Shown one piece after another: positions 17,800-25,752 of a DNA stretch of 64,000 nt. The translations under genes were made by a program, and so were the position numbers. Source of the stretch: Streptomyces sp. CNQ-509 (GTDB lineage Bacteria > Actinomycetota > Actinomycetes > Streptomycetales > Streptomycetaceae). The DNA is taken from the NCBI RefSeq assembly GCF_001011035.1, contig NZ_CP011492.1:6875447-6939446 (forward strand), read 5' to 3'. Position 1 is the first letter of the stretch, and every line of letters starts with the position of its first letter. The notes under the pieces are model-generated. The model worked only from the letters and a program-made list of their open reading frames with translations, was not told where the DNA came from and made no database searches.

Positions 17800-18917
17800 T
17801 CGAGGCGGACATCTTCTGCGGTGAACTGGAACAGCGCGGCTTCGCCAGGGCCAGCGGTGTCCCCTGTTCCTTCTTCGGAGGGCCCATCGCCCATCTCAGC
17901 CGTACTCCTGGGCGCTACACCCCGGCCGCGAACGAGGGCAACGCCGTGGCTGTTGCGGTCGGAGCGGCGCTGGCGGGTGAGCGCTGCTACGTGATGCTGC
18001 AGAACTCCGGGCTGGGCAATCTGGTCAACCCCCTGACATCACTGGTGATGACTTACCGCATACCGGTGCTGACGTTCGTGAGCCTTCGCGGGTGGCCGGA
18101 CCCCGCCCAGGATGAACCCCAGCACGAAGTGATGGGCGGGATCACCCAGCCCTTCCTGGAGATGCTCGGCCTGCCGCGCTGGATCCTGCGGGCGGATGTG
18201 TCGCACGAGGAGTTCAGCGGCATCCTGGATGAGGCCGAGGCCGCAGTGTCCAAAGGGCAGGCACCCTTTGTTCTCGTGGAGAAGGGTGCTGTGGGCAAGT
18301 GCCCTCCGGGCGAGGACAGCGCGGCCGAGGCCAGGCAGCACAGCGGTGAGGTGGTGAGCCTGGTCAGCGAGCTGGCCGGCGAGGCGCCGGTGATCGCCAC
18401 CACTGGTTTCACCGGGCGTGAGCTGTTCGGTCTCGATGACAGGCCGCGCAATTTCTACATGCAGGGCTCCATGGGACACGCCTCGTCCATAGCCCTGGGG
18501 GTTGCCCTGGCGCAACCGCGGACCCCGGTCTTCGTCCTCGACGGCGACGGCGCCGCGCTGATGCATCTGGGTGCGCTCTCGGCGATCGGCGACCAGGCAC
18601 CCGGCAATCTGGTGCACGTCGTGCTGGACAACGGCATCCACGAGTCGACCGGCGGGCAATCCACCACGTCCGCTGGTACGTCCATCGAGGAGGTGGCGCG
18701 GGCCGCGGGTTATGCAACGGCGGAACGGTGTCGAAGCCTTGAGCAGGTTCGCGAGCAGGTCACTCGTGCCCTCCACAGCCCGGGCCCGCACCTGATCCTG
18801 GTCCCGACCCGTGCCCGCACGGGGCCGATGCCGCCGCGGGCGACTGCCACGCACTCGCCGGAGAACATGCGCGACCGGTTCGCACGGGCCGTGCAGGCGG
18901 CGTCCGGCCTCCCGTAA
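17796..18917 (+). CDS. Phosphonopyruvate decarboxylase homologue, probable arsonopyruvate decarboxylase
   Basis: GTG 17796 overlaps the previous stop (GTGA); 373 residues, matching the family. It is a thiamine-diphosphate enzyme: the activating glutamate lies in ANEGNAVAVA (Glu47) and the Mg/ThDP motif is GDGAALMHLGALSAIGDQ ending in LDN (from about residue 250). NSGLGNLVNPLTSL is typical for phosphonopyruvate decarboxylase and sulfopyruvate decarboxylase-like proteins. No PEP mutase gene is present, so phosphonopyruvate is not an obvious substrate. By the bisenarsan scheme it would convert arsonopyruvate to arsonoacetaldehyde, pulling the unfavourable rearrangement forward just as phosphonopyruvate decarboxylase does. 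A hairpin overlaps the stop codon. Confidence 0.88.
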   Translation: MIEADIFCGELEQRGFARASGVPCSFFGGPIAHLSRTPGRYTPAANEGNAVAVAVGAALAGERCYVMLQNSGLGNLVNPLTSLVMTYRIPVLTFVSLRGWPDPAQDEPQHEVMGGITQPFLEMLGLPRWILRADVSHEEFSGILDEAEAAVSKGQAPFVLVEKGAVGKCPPGEDSAAEARQHSGEVVSLVSELAGEAPVIATTGFTGRELFGLDDRPRNFYMQGSMGHASSIALGVALAQPRTPVFVLDGDGAALMHLGALSAIGDQAPGNLVHVVLDNGIHESTGGQSTTSAGTSIEEVARAAGYATAERCRSLEQVREQVTRALHSPGPHLILVPTRARTGPMPPRATATHSPENMRDRFARAVQAASGLP

Positions 18918-18930
18918 TTCCGGAGGCCGG
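18904..18930 (+). terminator. Hairpin between decarboxylase and transporter genes
   Basis: CCGGCCTCC (18904-18912) and GGAGGCCGG (18922-18930) form a 9-bp stem with a 9-base loop that contains the decarboxylase TAA stop. It may attenuate transcription into the transporter genes, which begin 112 bases later. Confidence 0.55.
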
Positions 18931-19041
18931 CAACGACGCCAGACCCTCTTCGTCTTCCTTCCGCTCATCCCCGACTCACCACGTAACCGGCGGCTGGTGT
19001 GCCACGCGCACCGGCCGCCGGGGCAGAGGAGATCTCCACCT

Positions 19042-19989
19042 ATGTCTACTCGCACCCGGCAGATTCTGAGCGCCGCAACGGTTCTTTCAGCACTCGTGCT
19101 GACCGCTTGCGGATCGAGCGCCGCCGACAAGGGCGGTAAGGCTGAGGGGGGCGCTCGTAACCCTGACAGTCTCGTCTTCGCCACCATCCCGACCGAGGAC
19201 TCCACCACACTGGAGCAGAGCTTCGCCGGTGTGATCGCGATGCTGGAGAAGGAGACAGGCAAGAAGATCACCTTCCAGAAGGCGACCGACTACGCGGCCA
19301 TCATCGAGGGCCAGCGGACCGGGAAGATCGACATCGCTGTCTACGGGCCTTTCACCTACGTGTTGGCTCTCAACTCCGGGGTGAAGATCGAGCCCGCCGC
19401 CGCGCTGGTCACGGAGAAGGGCGCGAAGCCCGGGTATCGCTCCTACGGCTTCGTGAAGACGGGCTCCGACATCAAGAGCCTGGCAGACGCCAAGGACAAG
19501 AAGGTCTGCTTCGTCGAGCCGAACTCGACCTCGGGGTACCTGTATCCGTCCGCGGGGTTCATCGAGGCCGGGGTGGATCCCGAGAAGGACATCAAGCCGG
19601 TCATGGCCGGTGGCCATGACGCGTCCGTTCTGTCGGTGGTCAGCGGTCAGTGTGATCTGGGCTTCGCCTATGACGTGATGGTGGAACACCAGCTCATCGA
19701 CAAGAAGCAGATCAAGCCGGGTGCGGTGGAGACCATTTGGAAGTCCGAGATCGTGCCGGGCTCGCCGGCCGCGGTCAGCGATGAGCTGGATTCCGGACTG
19801 AAGAACAAGATCGTCACCGCTTTGCAGACCAAGGCCAACGCCGACTATCTCAAGGACAATGGCTTCTGCACGACGGTCTGCTCGGTCGGTGACCAGGGGA
19901 ACTGGGGCTTCACGAAGGTGAGCGACGCCATGTATGACGGCGTCCGCAAGGTGTGCGCCACCACCAAGGACGAGCAGTGCCAGAGTTGA
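19042..19989 (+). CDS. phnD: Phosphonate/oxyanion ABC transporter binding lipoprotein (PhnD-like)
   Basis: ATG 19042 follows AGAGGAGA at a slightly long spacing; 315 residues. The N-terminus is a lipoprotein signal with lipobox LTAC (Cys near residue 23) and a Gly/Ser linker. The rest is a PhnD/PtxB-type type II binding protein: VFATIPTEDSTTLEQSFAGVIAMLEKETGK, then FQKATDYAAIIEGQRTGKIDIAVYGPFTY, then the SYGFVKTGSDIKSL region and a second-lobe segment with SVVSGQCDLGFAYDVM. In this context the ligand may be arsenate, phosphonate-like arsonate or phosphate; uptake or recycling of arsenic species is inferred from the cluster, not from binding residues. Confidence 0.9.
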   Translation: MSTRTRQILSAATVLSALVLTACGSSAADKGGKAEGGARNPDSLVFATIPTEDSTTLEQSFAGVIAMLEKETGKKITFQKATDYAAIIEGQRTGKIDIAVYGPFTYVLALNSGVKIEPAAALVTEKGAKPGYRSYGFVKTGSDIKSLADAKDKKVCFVEPNSTSGYLYPSAGFIEAGVDPEKDIKPVMAGGHDASVLSVVSGQCDLGFAYDVMVEHQLIDKKQIKPGAVETIWKSEIVPGSPAAVSDELDSGLKNKIVTALQTKANADYLKDNGFCTTVCSVGDQGNWGFTKVSDAMYDGVRKVCATTKDEQCQS

Positions 19990-20786
19990 CGACGGCACTC
20001 CAGCCGGGCGGGCTCATACAGTTCCGTGAGGTGAGCAAGCGTTTCGGTGCGGACACCCTGGCCCTGGACGGCCTGTCGCTGCGTATCGAGGCCGGAGAAG
20101 TCGTCGTCCTGCTGGGGCTGTCCGGGTCCGGGAAGTCGACCCTGCTGCGGCACATCGACGGACTCCATCAGGCGACGAGCGGCACCGTGAACGTTCTGGG
20201 CACCGATGTCGGCCGCGCACGCAACAAGGAACTCCGGCACCTTCGGCGAAGGGTCGGATTCATCTTCCAGCAGTTTCACCTGGTACGCAGTCTGACTGTT
20301 CTGGAGAACGTGTGCACCGGTGCACTCGGCACGCTGCGAGGGCCTCGGCTCGGCCTGCCCACGTTCCCGAAAAGGGTTCGCTTCGAGGCGCTGGAACACC
20401 TGGAAAGGGTCGGCCTGAGTGCCCAGGCACTGCAGCGCGCCGACACCCTCTCCGGCGGCCAGCAGCAGCGGGTCGCGGTGGCAAGGGCGCTGATGCAGCG
20501 CCCGGAGATCCTTCTGGCCGATGAGCCGGTTGCTTCCCTGGACCCGGAGTCCTCGTCACAGATCATGCAACTGATCCGGGACATCAGCCAGGAGCGGGAG
20601 CTGACCGTGGTGTGCAGTCTGCATCAGGTGGACCTGGCGTTGTCCTGGGGCGACCGGGTGGTGGGGTTACGTGCGGGCAGGATGGTCCTGGACACGCCGG
20701 TCAAGGGCTTGAAGCGTGATCAGGTGATGGCGGTGTACGCCGGGGTGGGGGCGGATGCCGCGGCGGTGCTGGCGGCTACCGGATGA
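19977..20786 (+). CDS. phnC: Phosphonate/oxyanion ABC transporter ATPase (PhnC-like)
   Basis: GTG 19977 is chosen because AAGGA lies six bases upstream; a TTG at 19986 overlapping the PhnD stop is the alternative. The 269-residue protein has Walker A GLSGSGKST, Q-loop FIFQQFHLV, signature LSGGQQQR, Walker B ILLADEP and switch His in CSLHQ. It energises import through the fused PhnE permease. Codon 231 is TTA, the second TTA in this operon, which again suggests bldA control. Confidence 0.92.
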   Translation: MPELTTALQPGGLIQFREVSKRFGADTLALDGLSLRIEAGEVVVLLGLSGSGKSTLLRHIDGLHQATSGTVNVLGTDVGRARNKELRHLRRRVGFIFQQFHLVRSLTVLENVCTGALGTLRGPRLGLPTFPKRVRFEALEHLERVGLSAQALQRADTLSGGQQQRVAVARALMQRPEILLADEPVASLDPESSSQIMQLIRDISQERELTVVCSLHQVDLALSWGDRVVGLRAGRMVLDTPVKGLKRDQVMAVYAGVGADAAAVLAATG

Positions 20787-22528
20787 GCCAGGTGACGCTT
20801 CCCGACCCTCCCCGCCCCCCGCCGGTGCGGGAGGACAAGGCGCGGGTCGCGGCGCGGCCGACGCTACTGGGCACGGCGGCGGCGTTCACCATGCTGGCCT
20901 TGTGTGTTCTGTCGTTGTGGGCGTTCGTCGATCTGAAGATCAACGTGGCGACGCTGGTGGACAGTGCCGGAAATGCCGTCGACTTCCTTGGCCGTGCGCT
21001 GCCGCTGGACTTCCCCCCCTGGGAGGAGCTCTTTCGGCTTGCCCGCCAGACTCTGGCGATTGTGGTCTGCGCGACGCTGCTGTCGGTGGTCATCAGCGTT
21101 CCGGTTGCGGTGCTGGCCGCGGCCAACACTACTCCGACCCGGGCCGGCCGCCTGGGGGCCCGTGGGCTGATCGTGTTGGCGCGTGCGGTGCCGGATGTGG
21201 TGCTGGCCATCGTCTTCTTCAGGGTGTTCGGCCTGGGTGCGATGGCGGGCGTGCTCGCCATGGGTCTTCATTCGGTGGGCATGGTCGGCAAGATGTACGC
21301 GGATGCCATCGAGCAGATCGACGAAGGGCCTCGCACCGCGGTGCGGGCTGCCGGGGCCAGCCGTCTTCAGCAGTTGGCGACCGGCGTGCTGCCCCAGGTA
21401 CTGCCGTCGTTCACGGCCAACGCGCTGCACCGTTTCGACATCAATCTGCGGATTTCAGTCGTTCTTGGTTTTGTGGGGGTCGATGGTCTGGGCTTTGCCA
21501 TCGCCTCGTCGCTGCGCGAGCTGGACTACCCGCGTGCCATGGCTCTGGCCTTGGTGGTGCTCGTTCTGTGCATTCTTGCGGAGTTGCTCTCCGGAGCCCT
21601 GCGCCGGGGGCTGCTGCCCCGTCAGGAGCGGCGGTCGCGGCGGCCGGCCGGCCGGTCCCACACTTCCTCGTCTGCCGTGCCCGGGGTGCGGAAGCCGCCG
21701 CCCGTCGGTGACGGCCAGTCGCGGCCGGCACAACAACGGACCCTGATGCGGGTCGGCATGCCCTGGGACGGGCGGCGAGTACGTCGCACGGTGTACGCGG
21801 CGGTGTCTTTCGCCGCGGTCACGGGTTGTGTGGTCGCGGCCGGTCTGGGGCCGGGACAGTTCTTCACCGGACTGGGAAACCTGCCGCACGCGCTGGGCCT
21901 GTTCTGGCCTCCCGAAACGGGCAGCATCCTCCCTACGCTGCTGGCCGACCTCTGGGTCACGGTGAAGATCGCTCTCGCTGCGACGTTGATCGGGACGGTG
22001 CTCGCTCTGCCGGTCGGAGCCCTGGCCGCGAGGAACGTGTCCCCTTCACCGTTCGTGACCGGGGCGTTCAGGACATTGATCGTTCTTATTCGCGGCATTC
22101 CGGAGCTGGTGCTCGCCATTGTGTTCGTCGTGATCACCGGACTGGGTGCGGTCGCCGGCTCGCTCGCGCTGGGTGTCGGCGCGATCGGGTTGCTGGGCAA
22201 GCTGGTGGCCGACTCGCTGGAGGAGGTCGACGGCGGAGTGGAGCAAGCGCTGCGGGCTACCGGGGCGGGCCGGTGGCAGGTGTTCGTGTCGGCCACGCTG
22301 CCGCAGGCCGCACCGGCCTTGGTCGGGCACGTTCTCTACCAGTTGGACGTCAACATCCGTGCCGCAACACTGCTGGGCATCGTGGGGGCAGGAGGCATCG
22401 GCTTCCAGCTTCTGAACGCCTCCAGGGTGCTGGAGTTCGGGGTCGTGACCACGGTGATGCTGCTCGTGTTCGCGACCGTGCTGGTGGTGGAGGGCCTGGC
22501 TATGTGGTTCCGACGGACGGTGAGCTAG
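20783..22528 (+). CDS. phnE: Fused double PhnE permease of the oxyanion ABC transporter
   Basis: ATG 20783 overlaps the PhnC stop (ATGA). At 581 residues it is twice the normal PhnE length because two permease domains are joined by a polar linker (about 275-320). Each half has its own transmembrane set and ATPase-contact loop: GLHSVGMVGKMYADAIEQID with AAGASRLQQLATGVLPQVLP in the first, GVGAIGLLGKLVADSLEEVD with ATGAGRWQVFVSATLPQAAP in the second. The halves differ clearly, so this is an old fusion that supplies the heterodimeric pore in one chain. It is the last gene of the arsenic cluster; the next bases are a remnant of an unrelated gene on the other strand. Confidence 0.92.
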   Translation: MSQVTLPDPPRPPPVREDKARVAARPTLLGTAAAFTMLALCVLSLWAFVDLKINVATLVDSAGNAVDFLGRALPLDFPPWEELFRLARQTLAIVVCATLLSVVISVPVAVLAAANTTPTRAGRLGARGLIVLARAVPDVVLAIVFFRVFGLGAMAGVLAMGLHSVGMVGKMYADAIEQIDEGPRTAVRAAGASRLQQLATGVLPQVLPSFTANALHRFDINLRISVVLGFVGVDGLGFAIASSLRELDYPRAMALALVVLVLCILAELLSGALRRGLLPRQERRSRRPAGRSHTSSSAVPGVRKPPPVGDGQSRPAQQRTLMRVGMPWDGRRVRRTVYAAVSFAAVTGCVVAAGLGPGQFFTGLGNLPHALGLFWPPETGSILPTLLADLWVTVKIALAATLIGTVLALPVGALAARNVSPSPFVTGAFRTLIVLIRGIPELVLAIVFVVITGLGAVAGSLALGVGAIGLLGKLVADSLEEVDGGVEQALRATGAGRWQVFVSATLPQAAPALVGHVLYQLDVNIRAATLLGIVGAGGIGFQLLNASRVLEFGVVTTVMLLVFATVLVVEGLAMWFRRTVS

Positions 22529-22544
22529 TACTCCAGCAGGATCT

Positions 22545-22928
22545 CGCTGTCTGACCTGGACTTTCGCCGGGTGGCGGGGGTGTAGGGGGACTTCGGTCGT
22601 GCGGGGGCGTACGGCGATGGGGTCGCCGCCGTCGACGGGCAGGAGTTCGACGGTGTAGGAGTGCGGTCCCGGAAGCGGGCGAGCAGGTGGGGCAGCGCGC
22701 CGGCCTTGCCGGCGCCGGAGGCGCCGAGCAGGGCGAGCGTGCTACGGGCGCGCCGCGCAGGATGGGCTCGGCGCCGCAGTCGAGTGGGACGTCCCGCAGC
22801 CGTACGCGGTCGGTGCGCTGGCGGCGGATGCGGGCGATCTCGCGGTCGGACGGGATGCCCAGCAGGATCCTCAGCTCCTCGAGCCCGGCCAGGTGGGGAT
22901 CGACATGCCCGTGGACCGTGATGCTCAA
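22545..22928 (-). pseudogene. ABC exporter ATPase remnant, truncated and frameshifted
   Basis: Reading from TTG 22928, the product resembles the linker just before an exporter nucleotide-binding domain (GLEELRILLGIPSDREI, RTDRVRLRDVPLDCGAEPIL). A frameshift near 22745 is needed to reach a Walker-A-like LLGASGAGKA, and a later segment reads TVELLPVDGGDP. No transmembrane domain precedes it and no signature or Walker B follows; homology stops beside the phnE end. The Walker A lysine is followed by Ala instead of Ser/Thr. It is a dead half gene that follows the chimeric gene on the same strand. Confidence 0.7.
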
Positions 22929-22929
22929 G

Positions 22930-24531
22930 TCATGCGGTGTCGCCGTCCGGTGCGGCTGGGGCTCCGAGGATCCGGGTGAGTGCCCCTTCCCGCTGGGTCA
23001 GTTCATGCCAGGTGCCCTCTTCGGCCACGCGGCCGTTCTCCAGGACGGCGATGCGGTCGGCCCGGCGGATGGTGGCGGGGCGGTGTGCGATGACGAGGGT
23101 GGTGCGGTTCGTGGACGCGGCGGCCAGCGCGGTGGCGAGTTCGGCGTCGCCCGCGGTGTCGACATGCGCGGTGGCCTCGTCGAGGACGAGGATCCTGGGG
23201 TCGGCCAGCAGGGCGCGGGCGAGCGCGACGCGGGCGCGTTGGCCGCCGGAGAGGGTGGCGCCGCGTTCGCCGACGATGCTGTCGAGTCCGTCGGGCAGGG
23301 TGGCGGCGATGCGGTCGACGCCGCTTTGGCGCAGGACTCGTTCGAGCCGGATCTCGTCGGCGGCGGGTGCGGCGAGGTGGAGGTTGTCGCGCAGTGTGCC
23401 GTGGAAGAGCGCGGTGTCCTGGCCGACGAGGGCGACGGCGCCGCGCAGGTGCCGGTCCGGTAGGTGGCGTACGTCGACGGGGTCGCCGCCGTCGGCGGGG
23501 AGGAGTTCGACGGTGCCCGAGCGGGGATCCCAGACCAGCAGGACGGCCGCGCCTACCGCCGTCGTCACCGCGCCCACGGGAATGCTCAGTCGCTCGGCGC
23601 CCCACGACACCGCGGCACGGGAGGCGAGTTGGGCGGCGGCGTCCGCGCCGCACACGGCGACCGCCCCGGCCAGTGCGGCCCCGGGCAGGGCGAGGCGCAG
23701 ATCCGCGCCGAGCAGCGCGAGCGCCACGTGCGGCACCAGCAGTCCCACGAACCCCAGCGCGCCGACGGCCGCGACGGCGCCCGCGGTCAGCCCCACCGCG
23801 CAGGCCAGGGCGAGCACCCGGGCCCGGGACGAGGCGAGTCCCGCGGCCCTCGCCACGTCCTCGCCGCAGCGCAGCAGCATCAGCGGCCCCGCCGTCAGCC
23901 AGGCAGCCGCGCCCCACGCGAGCGCCCACGGCCACAGCAGCGCCCAGTGCTCCCACGTACGCGCCTCCGTGGTGCCGACCAGCCACTGCACGACGCTGCC
24001 CAGTTCACCCGGCGCGACGAGCAGCACCATCGCGGTCACCCCGCCCAGCACCGCGGAGACCAGTACACCGTGCACCGCCACGGCCGCCGGGTCGGCACGT
24101 TCCCGGCCGGCCAGCAGCCACAGCAGACCCGCCCCGGCGCAGCCGCCGGCGACGGCCGCGACCACGACGGCGGTGGGCGAGTCCCACCCGGCAAGACCCG
24201 CCCCGGACGCCGCGACGGCGCCGAGCACGGCGCCCGGGGTGACGCCGGTGACCTCGGGGCCGGCCAGCGGGTTGCGCAGCGCGGCTTGGAGCACCAGCCC
24301 CGCGAGTCCCAGGCAGGCGCCCGCGACCAGGGCGACCAGGACGCGCGGCACCCGCAGTCGCCACACGACGTGCCGCGTCGTCGGGTCGAGGTCGCCGCCG
24401 GTGAGCGCGGGCCACACCTCGCCCGGCGCGACGGCGCCCCCGGCGAGGAGGCCGGTCACGGCGGCGACCAGGACGGCGGCCGTGAGGCCGCCCAGGACCA
24501 GCCGGGGACCGTGCGGCGTACGGGCCTTCAT
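22930..24531 (-). CDS. Chimeric protein: FecCD siderophore permease fused to the back half of an ABC ATPase
   Basis: Residues 1 to about 335 of 533 are a FecCD-type iron-siderophore permease (RVPRVLVALVAGACLGLAGLVLQAALRNPLAGPEVTGVTPGA; GFVGLLVPHVAL; SWGAERLSIPVGAVTTAVGA). Where a permease should end, the frame passes directly into WDPRSGTVELLPADGGDPVDVRHLP and continues through the rest of an exporter-type ATPase: Q-loop GQDTALFHG, signature LSGGQRARVALARAL, Walker B ILVLDEATA and switch AHRPAT. Walker A is absent, so this ATPase half cannot bind ATP normally. It looks like an in-frame deletion joining a permease gene to a neighbouring exporter gene. The permease part may still work; the tail probably does not. 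Confidence 0.8.
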   Translation of the reverse strand: MKARTPHGPRLVLGGLTAAVLVAAVTGLLAGGAVAPGEVWPALTGGDLDPTTRHVVWRLRVPRVLVALVAGACLGLAGLVLQAALRNPLAGPEVTGVTPGAVLGAVAASGAGLAGWDSPTAVVVAAVAGGCAGAGLLWLLAGRERADPAAVAVHGVLVSAVLGGVTAMVLLVAPGELGSVVQWLVGTTEARTWEHWALLWPWALAWGAAAWLTAGPLMLLRCGEDVARAAGLASSRARVLALACAVGLTAGAVAAVGALGFVGLLVPHVALALLGADLRLALPGAALAGAVAVCGADAAAQLASRAAVSWGAERLSIPVGAVTTAVGAAVLLVWDPRSGTVELLPADGGDPVDVRHLPDRHLRGAVALVGQDTALFHGTLRDNLHLAAPAADEIRLERVLRQSGVDRIAATLPDGLDSIVGERGATLSGGQRARVALARALLADPRILVLDEATAHVDTAGDAELATALAAASTNRTTLVIAHRPATIRRADRIAVLENGRVAEEGTWHELTQREGALTRILGAPAAPDGDTA

Positions 24532-24567
24532 CGCACACCCCCGTCGGCCGGGCCACGATCGCCCGCG

Positions 24568-25752
24568 TCAGCGGCGGTGCCGCGGCCTGCGGGCAGGGAC
24601 CGTACGGGCGCCCGCGTGCGCGCGCCCGCGGCGCCGGTCGCCGCCGCGGGCGTACCGGACGCCGGGGAGGCTTCGGAAGCGGCCGGGCCCGCGACCCGCT
24701 CCCTCCGAGCCGTACCGCAACCGCCGCGGCCCGTCCCGCCGGTCACCGCGGCGCCCGGTCCGCAGCAGCGCGACGCCGGCCGGTACGCCGATCAGCGCGG
24801 TCCACGCTCCGACGGGAGTCTCGACCGGCATCAGGGCCAACCGCGCGGCCTGGTCGGCCCATACGGTGATCACGGCGCCCCAGACCACGGTCCACGGCAG
24901 CACGCGCACGACGCCCGCCCGCGGCCGCAGCCGCCGCGCCAGGTGCGGAGCGAGGAAGCCCACCCACGCCACCGGACCGCACACCGCGACCACCGGGGCG
25001 ATCAGCAGCACGGCCACGGCCAGCGCGGCCATCCGGGCCCGCCGCACCCGTACGCCGAGAGCGCCGGCGTCCTCGTCGCCCAGCCGCAGCACCGCGAGCA
25101 CCGGAGCGCACAGCACCAGCAGCGGCACCGACGCCGCCGGCCAGGGCCACACCCCCGTCCACGACTGCCACGTCAGGCCGGAGAAACTGCCCAGCAGGTA
25201 GCGGTAGATGAGCTGGAGGTCGAGCTGGTCGGCCATGACCATCAGCACCAGCAGCCCGCCCTGCAGCGCGGCGTTGACGGCGGCGCCGGTGAGCAGGACC
25301 GCGGCGGGGCTGCGGCCGAATCCGGCGGCGATCAGCGTCAGGACCCCGCCGGCGGCCGCGCCGGAAACGGCCAGCATCGGGTGCAGCCAGGCCGGCAGGG
25401 ACAGGGCCAGGACGAGTGGCGCGGCGATGCCGATGGCGGCCCCGGAGGAGACCCCCAGCATCTCCGGCACGGCAAGCGGGTTGCGCAGTGCCTCCTGCAG
25501 GACCAGACCCGCCGCGCCCAGACAGGCTCCGGCGGTCAGCGCCAGCAACAGGCGCGGCACCCGGATCTGCCGAACGACGAGCGCCTCGAAACCGGCCTCA
25601 CCCCCGCGGGCTCCCTCGCCGAGCAGGGCGCCCGGCAGCCGCACCGGCGGTACGGTCGGTGTGCCCAGGCTCAGCGCGCACAGCGCGGCGAGGGCCAGCA
25701 GGACTACGGCGGCGGACACCAGGCCGCGCGGCCCCCGTACGGCCGGACTCAT
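24568..25752 (-). CDS. FecCD-family iron-siderophore ABC permease
   Basis: ATG 25752 overlaps the stop of the binding-protein gene (ATGA); 394 residues. Family marks: RQIRVPRLLLALTAGACLGAAGLVLQEALRNPLAVPEMLGVSSGAA, LLGSFSGLTWQSW and GPVAWVGFLAPHLARRL, with eight to ten hydrophobic helices. Permeases of this family usually stop shortly after GVP.F.WLL; here about 55 extra Arg/Gly-rich residues follow GVPAGVALLRTG, so the original stop has probably been lost. It would pair with the permease part of the chimeric gene. No intact ATPase for it is present in the window. Confidence 0.85.
   Translation of the reverse strand: MSPAVRGPRGLVSAAVVLLALAALCALSLGTPTVPPVRLPGALLGEGARGGEAGFEALVVRQIRVPRLLLALTAGACLGAAGLVLQEALRNPLAVPEMLGVSSGAAIGIAAPLVLALSLPAWLHPMLAVSGAAAGGVLTLIAAGFGRSPAAVLLTGAAVNAALQGGLLVLMVMADQLDLQLIYRYLLGSFSGLTWQSWTGVWPWPAASVPLLVLCAPVLAVLRLGDEDAGALGVRVRRARMAALAVAVLLIAPVVAVCGPVAWVGFLAPHLARRLRPRAGVVRVLPWTVVWGAVITVWADQAARLALMPVETPVGAWTALIGVPAGVALLRTGRRGDRRDGPRRLRYGSEGAGRGPGRFRSLPGVRYARGGDRRRGRAHAGARTVPARRPRHRR

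Noticed and set aside
6985..22528. Reading the cluster as a classical phosphonate pathway
   Set aside because: No PEP mutase is present; the AroA plus iPGM pair and the arsenic-type flanks fit the arsenic pathway better.
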